From: Myxococcales bacterium
GTDB lineage: Bacteria; Myxococcota; Polyangia; Fen-1088
Reading direction: 5' to 3'
Assembly (NCBI GenBank): GCA_003159055.1
Contig: PMLH01000493.1
Location: 1-17,156 of the forward strand
DNA: 17,156 nucleotides
Below the pieces are notes generated by a model, which saw only the letters and a program-made list of their open reading frames with translations, searched no databases and was not told the origin of the DNA. Below are positions 12,701-17,156 of this stretch, in pieces. How positions within the stretch are numbered: the stretch's first letter is position 1; the number at the start of each line of letters is the position of its first letter. A program made the position numbers and the translations under genes.

Positions 12701-13128
12701 GGGGTGGCTCCCCTCTGGCTGGGGCCTGGCTTCGTCGCAGTGCCGAGTCCCAAAGGGGCCAGACTCTGGTTCATTTCGTCGGCGGTGGCGTTCATCAGTC
12801 GTACGCGGCGCAGGCGAAGCGCGGCGATCAGAATTCCAAGGCCCGCCGCCGTCATGTGAATCAGCCCGATGACCAACAAGGGGACGCCACCTGCCCCGCC
12901 ACCGTCAAGGATGATCGCAAGCCCAGCCATGGTCAGGCCGTAGCCCACGATGGCCAGCGCAACCAGCACCGCCATGAGCGCGGCTTGCAACCCCATGGCC
13001 CGCAAATCGGCCTTGATTTCCAACCGCGCCAGCCGCACGTGCTGGACCATCAGCACCCCCAGGGCATCCGCAGTCTCGCGGGCAAGCCCGATCACGCCAT
13101 CAGCTTTGTCTCGCTCACCGTTTCTCAT
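12697..13128 (-). CDS. Phage_holin_3_6 (DUF1469/YqjE-like) membrane protein
   Basis: A 143-residue protein with an N-terminal amphipathic helix (VIGLARETADALGVLMVQHVRLARLEIKADLR, split by family spacing) and two membrane segments (about 47-73 and 82-106) joined by a Gly-rich turn, then a Pro/Gly-rich tail. The helix with LxxxEIxxDL followed by two membrane spans is the Phage_holin_3_6 pattern; despite the name, members such as E. coli YqjE are chromosomal and not linked to lysis. ATG 13128 is chosen as the first start clear of the divergent DinB-type gene; its ribosome site is weak (AGGTC). It is the first gene of the five-gene minus-strand cluster. Its promoter should lie in the 121-bp gap shared with the DinB-like gene. 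Confidence 0.82.
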   Translation of the reverse strand: MRNGERDKADGVIGLARETADALGVLMVQHVRLARLEIKADLRAMGLQAALMAVLVALAIVGYGLTMAGLAIILDGGGAGGVPLLVIGLIHMTAAGLGILIAALRLRRVRLMNATADEMNQSLAPLGLGTATKPGPSQRGATP

Positions 13129-13249
13129 GGTCCAAGACCTAAGTTTACGACCGTCTGCGCGTTCGACCATGAGGAAGTTGCAACCCCGGGCGCCGAAGGC
13201 GTCGACAGGGAATCTCGACTTGTGGAACCGGCCCGCGCATAGTTTGCCG

Positions 13250-13732
13250 ATGCTTGCTTTCGATGAATTTGAAAGGACGCTGGCGCGGCTGTGGGCCCTG
13301 CTTGAATCGATTCCGGCAGGCATGGTCGACGTGAAGCCGCGACCGGAGGACTGGAGCGCCAAGGACGTCGCTTGCCACTTGGTCGACTCAGCCAGCAACA
13401 ACCATCAGCGATTCACGCGGCTGCAGCGCACGGCACGCCTCGCGTTTCCAGGCTACGAAACCGAGCCCTGGGTCGCTGTCGAGAAGCCGGAGCGGTTTGC
13501 GTGGAATACCCTGCTCGACCTGCTCAAGGCCTACAATGGCTTCCTGCTGCACCTGGCTCGCAACCTGGACCCGTCTTGCCTTGGCAATGTGTGGCTATAC
13601 GAAGGCAAGGAGATATCGCTTGAGTTTCTGGTCGGGGAATACTACCGGCACCTCGACTGGCATGCTGCGCATCTGGAGACCCGAATGGGCGAGGTCAGGC
13701 GGTTTCTCGTCGACAAGCCGGTGGCGTCATAG
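13250..13732 (+). CDS. DinB-superfamily protein
   Basis: A 160-residue four-helix-bundle protein of the DinB/YfiT metal-binding superfamily. The triad histidines are H43 (WSAKDVACHLVDSA), H134 and H138 (YYRHLDWHAAHLET), spaced as in the family. Members include thiol-dependent transferases and many of unknown role; the specific reaction cannot be told here. ATG 13250 gives the usual start just before the first helix (MLAFDEFERT); no strong ribosome site is seen. It diverges from the envelope cluster with 121 bp between, and a DMT transporter follows 65 bp later on the same strand. Confidence 0.85.
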   Translation: MLAFDEFERTLARLWALLESIPAGMVDVKPRPEDWSAKDVACHLVDSASNNHQRFTRLQRTARLAFPGYETEPWVAVEKPERFAWNTLLDLLKAYNGFLLHLARNLDPSCLGNVWLYEGKEISLEFLVGEYYRHLDWHAAHLETRMGEVRRFLVDKPVAS

Positions 13733-13797
13733 GCAGGTTTGGACGCGTAAGCGATCCTCGCCGCCCTTCGATGCGCTAGATTAGAAGCAGCGTTCTC

Positions 13798-14694
13798 GTG
13801 ACATGGATGTCGTTGGCGGTTCTCTCCGCCGTGTTTCTCGGGATGTACGACGTGGCCAAGAAGGCTTCCGTCGACAACAACGCCGTTTTGCCCGTGCTTC
13901 TGGTGTGCAGTGCCAGCGGGTTTGCTCTGCTGCTGCCTCTTGCTCTGCTTTCTGCATTCGCGCCCGGGCTTGCGCGTCAGCAGGGCGTTTTCGTCGAAGC
14001 GATGTCGGCCTCTGGGCACGTGCTGGTGTTGGCGAAGGCCGCGCTGGTGACCCTGTCCTGGGTGCTGACCTATTTTGCGCTCAAGCACTTGCCGATTTCC
14101 TTGGCGTCCCCCATCCGGGCGAGCGCGCCGCTGTTCACCTTGGCGGGCGCGGTGATCCTCTTCGGCGAGCGGCCCACCTTGCGCCAGGGCGCGGGCATTC
14201 TGGTCATCATGAGTGCGTACTGGGTGTTCTCTCTCATTGGCCGCACCGAAGGCATTCGCTTCTCCCGCAACGTCTGGGTCTGGTCCTTGTTCTTGGGCAC
14301 CCTGATCGGGGCGGCGAGCGGCCTTTACGACAAGCACCTGCTGCAGTCGGCGAAGTTGCCGGCGCTGGCGATGCAGTTCTGGTTCACCGCCTACGGCACC
14401 GCGATTCAAGCTGCGATCGTCGCCTTCCTTTGGTGGCCGAAACGGAAGGGCAACACCCGGTTTCAGTTTCGCTGGGTCATGCTCGCGGTCGGTGTGTTGC
14501 TGGTCATCGCCGACGCTCTCTACTTCCGCTCGCTGGCCATTCCCGGCGCCCTGGTCAGCGTGGTCTCGACCCTCCGCCGAACCAACGTGGTGCTTAGCTT
14601 CGCCGTGGGCGCCGTGGTCTTCGGCGAACGCAACCGGCTTCCCAAGGCGGCGGCGCTGACCGCGATCTTGGTCGGGATTGTGCTGCTGGTTTGA
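13798..14694 (+). CDS. EamA/DMT-family transporter
   Basis: A 298-residue protein of about ten membrane helices in two homologous EamA halves (about 1-145 and 156-297). Each half ends in the same pattern: an LASPIRAS..LFTLAGAVILFGERPTLRQ helix pair in the first, and VSVVSTLRRTNVVLSFAVG..VFGERNRLPKA in the second. This repeated FGER motif is a hallmark of drug/metabolite transporters that export amino acids, sugars or other small molecules. The substrate cannot be inferred. GTG 13798 is taken as start, with ATG 13807 as an alternative; the ribosome site is poor in both cases. It is probably independent of, or loosely coupled to, the DinB gene. Confidence 0.88.
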   Translation: MTWMSLAVLSAVFLGMYDVAKKASVDNNAVLPVLLVCSASGFALLLPLALLSAFAPGLARQQGVFVEAMSASGHVLVLAKAALVTLSWVLTYFALKHLPISLASPIRASAPLFTLAGAVILFGERPTLRQGAGILVIMSAYWVFSLIGRTEGIRFSRNVWVWSLFLGTLIGAASGLYDKHLLQSAKLPALAMQFWFTAYGTAIQAAIVAFLWWPKRKGNTRFQFRWVMLAVGVLLVIADALYFRSLAIPGALVSVVSTLRRTNVVLSFAVGAVVFGERNRLPKAAALTAILVGIVLLV

Positions 14695-14705
14695 AGGCGC
14701 ATCGG

Positions 14706-14772
14706 CCCGCGCGGCAATGGGGTGAGAGGCGTGCGGCTGCCCCTCTCGCTCGCTCTCTGCCCGCCGCGCGGG
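14706..14772. repeat. GC-rich inverted repeat between transporter and glycosyltransferase genes
   Basis: CCCGCGCGGC (14706-14715) is the perfect reverse complement of GCCGCGCGGG (14763-14772). Inside, GAGAGG (14724-14729) can pair with CCTCTC (14742-14747), and GGGGTGAG appears both at 14719 and near 14771. The element could act as a terminator for the transporter gene without a T run, or be a REP-like dispersed palindrome. It lies in the 142-bp gap before the glycosyltransferase start. Confidence 0.5.
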
Positions 14773-14836
14773 GGTGAGGGAATCGCAATCAAGCTTGGAA
14801 CTGCAGCTCCGCTATCGGCTATCATGCGCGCCGTTG

Positions 14837-16519
14837 ATGGATCGCCTTCTGCCGACCCGCTGGCGCGCCGAGGGGTGGCTCTTCGGAGCCATCCTGTTCC
14901 TCTATCTGTTCTCGACCAGCAGCGCGCGACCCTGGGGCGACGCCACGCCGGTTTGGGAGGTCGCCGACAGCATCGTTCACGACCACAATTTTCACGCCAG
15001 GACACGCTGGCCCCGAACCTTGCCCAATGGGAAGGACGGGCATCTTTACGGCCTTGCGCCGTTGCTGCAGAGTCTGGTCCACGTGCCGGGCGCGACCCTT
15101 CAGCGCAAGATCTCGACGGCCTTCCCCGAATACTGGCAGCTGGCTTGGCGGTTCACCGCGCACCTCGCGCCCACCGTGCTGGGAGCTTTCGGCTGCGTCC
15201 TGTTCTTTGGCCTGTGCCGTCGGCTTGGGATTCGGCCTTGGTCCGCGGCGCTGACGACGCTGGCGTTGGCCTTCGCGTCTTCGGCCTGGGTGTATTCTCG
15301 CTATCCCTATTCCGAAACCTTGCAGATGGTGTGCTTCACCGGCATGTTCTCCAAGATGCTCGAGGTGCGCGAGCGGCCGACCTGGAGACCCGCGGCCATG
15401 CTCGGGGTCTGGGCGGGGCTGCTGATCAACGCGAAGCCGGTGTTCGTTCTGTCGTGCCTAGGCGCGGGACTGTTCATTGCCTGGTCTTTGCGGCGCAACT
15501 GGCGAGCGCTGGCGTTGGTTGCCGTGGCTTCATGTGCGAGCGCTATGCCGCTTGGGGCGGTCTATCTCTGGTACAACTACGTTCGCTGGGGCAGCGTGAC
15601 CTTCACGGGCTATGGCCTCGCGATTTCCTCGTCGGGGATTCGGGGCGGTCTCGGTTTGCACGAAAGTGCCTTGGTCGGGCTTTGGGGAATGTTCGCCTCT
15701 CCCGGCAAGTCGATCTTCCTCTACAGCCCGCCACTTTTCCTCTCTCTCCTTGCCGGCTACCGTTTTGCCAGGCGCTTTCCGCACCTGGTGCTGGCGGGCG
15801 TGCTCACTGTTTTGCCGAGTCTCTTCATCCACGCGCAGATGATCTCGTGGGCGGGAGATTACGCTTGGGGCTCGCGCTACACGGTTTTCGCTCTCCCGGT
15901 TCTTTTTTTACCGGCGGCCTTTCTGCTCGACGATTGGTTGGGCAGGTTGGCGTTCTGGCGGCGATGGTTTGCGGTCGCCACGCTGAGCGGGGCGTTTCTC
16001 GCTGGCCTGGGGGTCACCTACCTCGGCAATGCCATCTACTGGGACCACTTCATTCGCGTCCAGGTCGAAGCCACCCAGACGTGGCTTGGCGTTCCCAACA
16101 CCACGGGCGACGGCATCAGTACCAACACGGCTCCTTGTCCAGTCTGTTTCGAGACGCTCTTTCCGTTGCACTGGCTGCCGCCGTTTCAACACATCGTGGG
16201 CAATTACTGGTTACTTTCGCACGTGCCCCGAAAGGACGACTGGGTCACCGCGGAAAAGGACGCCCCTTGGCGTCGCTACACCAACTTGCAGCTCAACATC
16301 CGGGAGAGTTATGCACGCGTCCAGGTAGATTGGTGGTTCGTGGAATACCGCAAGTCTTTCCCTCGCCTGGGCTGGACCTTGGTCATCGCGTTCCCGGCGT
16401 TGAGCTTGGCGGCTTTGCTCCTGTTCTTCCTGGAAATTCGTCGCGCTGCCAGGGGCCTCGGCGAGGCCCTACGAGAGAGCACGGCGGCACCTGCAACGGT
16501 CGGGCAGGCAGGAGGCTAG
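14837..16519 (+). CDS. Polytopic GT-C-like membrane glycosyltransferase
   Basis: A 560-residue integral membrane protein with many hydrophobic helices and a periplasmic-looking first loop bearing an acidic pair motif (RPWGDATPVWEVADSIV, 31-47), where GT-C enzymes place the catalytic Asp. WYNYVRWGSVTFTGYG and SPGKSIFLYSPPLF resemble motifs of unassigned GT-C/dolichyl-phosphate-mannose-type transferases. A large loop with three cysteines follows before the last helix. Such enzymes move a sugar from a polyprenyl-phosphate donor to a glycan or protein outside the membrane. The donor and acceptor cannot be told. ATG 14837 is the most likely start; the frame runs back to GTG 14774, which falls right at the inverted repeat. 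The stop lies one base before the next gene. A longer frame overlapping it in another register is an artefact of GC-rich third positions. Confidence 0.75.
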   Translation: MDRLLPTRWRAEGWLFGAILFLYLFSTSSARPWGDATPVWEVADSIVHDHNFHARTRWPRTLPNGKDGHLYGLAPLLQSLVHVPGATLQRKISTAFPEYWQLAWRFTAHLAPTVLGAFGCVLFFGLCRRLGIRPWSAALTTLALAFASSAWVYSRYPYSETLQMVCFTGMFSKMLEVRERPTWRPAAMLGVWAGLLINAKPVFVLSCLGAGLFIAWSLRRNWRALALVAVASCASAMPLGAVYLWYNYVRWGSVTFTGYGLAISSSGIRGGLGLHESALVGLWGMFASPGKSIFLYSPPLFLSLLAGYRFARRFPHLVLAGVLTVLPSLFIHAQMISWAGDYAWGSRYTVFALPVLFLPAAFLLDDWLGRLAFWRRWFAVATLSGAFLAGLGVTYLGNAIYWDHFIRVQVEATQTWLGVPNTTGDGISTNTAPCPVCFETLFPLHWLPPFQHIVGNYWLLSHVPRKDDWVTAEKDAPWRRYTNLQLNIRESYARVQVDWWFVEYRKSFPRLGWTLVIAFPALSLAALLLFFLEIRRAARGLGEALRESTAAPATVGQAGG

Positions 16520-16520
16520 G

Positions 16521-17156
16521 GTGGGCCGGCGCGTCGTGTCGCTGCTGAGCTTGGTCGTGGTGCTGGCGGTCCTGGTGCTGTACGCAAGTCATGCGTTTCG
16601 GAACTTCGGGAGCTTCACCATTGACGATGCCGCCATTTCCTATGCTTACGCAAACAATCTTGCCGAGGGGCATGGCTTTCGCCTGACCCCGAACACGAAC
16701 CCGGTGGAAGGATTCTCCAACCCGTTGGAAGTCCTCCTGCTGGTGCCGTGCCGCTGGCTCGGTTCGAATCTGGACCGGGCCGCCAAAACGCTGAATATCG
16801 GTGCGGTGGTGCTGGCTGCGCTGTTTGTGGCCTTGCTGCTTTGGCGGAATCTCCGTGGGCGGGCGCGCCCTTGGATTGCGTTGCCCTGTGCCTTCGTGTT
16901 CTTGTGGCCGACCTTCAATCACTGGACCTTGGCGGGGCTAGAAGGAGGGCTGCTCTGTGGCTTGCAAATGACGTCGGTCACTCTGCTTGCACTGTCGTTC
17001 AGGCGACGCTGGCGCGACGACACACTCGCGGCTGTGGCTCTCGCGTTGGCTTTGGTGAGGCCGGAAGGGATCGTCTACGGGGCACTGGCTGTGCTAGGGC
17101 GACTGCTGCTCCCGGGCCGACGGTGGCGCTGTGCGGCCATCTTCCTTCTCGGATGC
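16521..17156 (+). CDS. GT-C-like membrane glycosyltransferase, N-terminal part (cut by window end)
   Basis: 212 codons are visible from GTG 16521 with GGAGG at 16511-16515, five bases upstream, inside the end of the previous gene; the two are surely one operon. The N-terminal helix is followed by FTIDDAAISYAYANNLAEG then HGFRLTPNTNPVEGFSNPL. This is the DDAxISxRYAxNLxxGxG...VEGxTNPL pattern of GT-C proteins acting on lipid-linked sugars, with candidate catalytic D35/D36 in the first external loop. Further hydrophobic segments follow (about 92-108, 118-130, 165-190). The rest of the gene is outside the window. It probably works on the same glycan as its upstream neighbour, which is inference. 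Confidence 0.75.
   Translation, partial: MGRRVVSLLSLVVVLAVLVLYASHAFRNFGSFTIDDAAISYAYANNLAEGHGFRLTPNTNPVEGFSNPLEVLLLVPCRWLGSNLDRAAKTLNIGAVVLAALFVALLLWRNLRGRARPWIALPCAFVFLWPTFNHWTLAGLEGGLLCGLQMTSVTLLALSFRRRWRDDTLAAVALALALVRPEGIVYGALAVLGRLLLPGRRWRCAAIFLLGC

Noticed and set aside
12697..13128. Holin-like gene as a sign of a prophage
   Set aside because: Phage_holin_3_6 members are ordinary chromosomal genes near DUF3618/DUF883 genes; no phage structural, lysis or integrase gene is present.
14722..16548. 608-codon plus-strand frame overlapping the glycosyltransferase gene
   Set aside because: It is Arg/Gly/Pro-rich without membrane or domain patterns; the other frame gives clear membrane helices and family motifs. 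Artefact of GC-rich codon positions.
1..17156. tRNA, rRNA, CRISPR array, insertion sequence or attachment site
   Set aside because: I looked for cloverleaf-like patterns, regularly spaced repeats, transposase motifs and terminal repeats and saw none; a covariance-model scan was not possible here.

Overview
The window looks like about 17 kb of a GC-rich (estimated low-to-mid 60s percent, not computed) Gram-negative chromosome. A Myxococcota (Polyangia-like) or related former deltaproteobacterial origin is my best guess. It rests on a lipoprotein with a long Gly-rich linker, an ECF sigma cluster with a Pro-rich TPR membrane partner, signalling proteins with stacked domains, and purine-type low-complexity DNA between genes. 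No phylogenetic marker is present, so this is inference. I saw no tRNA, rRNA, CRISPR array, transposase or phage gene.

Layout. (1) 1-3023, plus strand: the tail of a sensor histidine kinase, a REC-HisKA-HATPase protein, a small TM1266/ACT-like protein and HydG, the radical-SAM enzyme that makes the CO/CN-bearing iron unit of [FeFe]-hydrogenase. The first three are coupled by stop/start overlaps, so this is probably the end of a hydrogenase operon with built-in two-component signalling. (2) 3024-3511: a gene-free stretch rich in dyads. It is followed by a diverged, orphan CheR-like methyltransferase (3512-4354). (3) 4616-7589, minus strand: a secreted protein, an ECF sigma factor and a single-pass membrane/TPR protein, the last two overlapping by 4 bp. 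(4) 7682-9778, plus strand: a lipoprotein whose gene contains a 30-nt near-perfect palindrome, then hemF, the oxygen-dependent coproporphyrinogen oxidase.

(5) 9789-11663, plus strand: the clearest regulatory discovery. leuA (type-2 2-isopropylmalate synthase) is preceded by an unannotated 20-codon leader peptide with 7 Leu codons. It overlaps three mutually exclusive RNA pairings (protector, antiterminator, terminator), which is a complete ribosome-mediated leucine attenuator. Its start seems to lie at or very near the transcription start and has no Shine-Dalgarno. A separate 7-bp hairpin covers the leuA ribosome binding site. (6) 11660-13128, minus strand: five tightly packed small membrane-protein genes (holin 3_6/YqjE-like, DUF3618-like, DUF883/YqjD-like, an unknown and YtxH), which look like an envelope-stress module. 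(7) 13250-17156, plus strand: a DinB-fold protein, an EamA/DMT transporter, a GC-rich inverted repeat and two consecutive GT-C type membrane glycosyltransferase-like proteins, the last cut by the window end.

Together the genes suggest an organism able to use oxygen (HemF) that also keeps [FeFe]-hydrogenase maturation, makes its own leucine under attenuation control, and invests in envelope maintenance and surface glycan synthesis.
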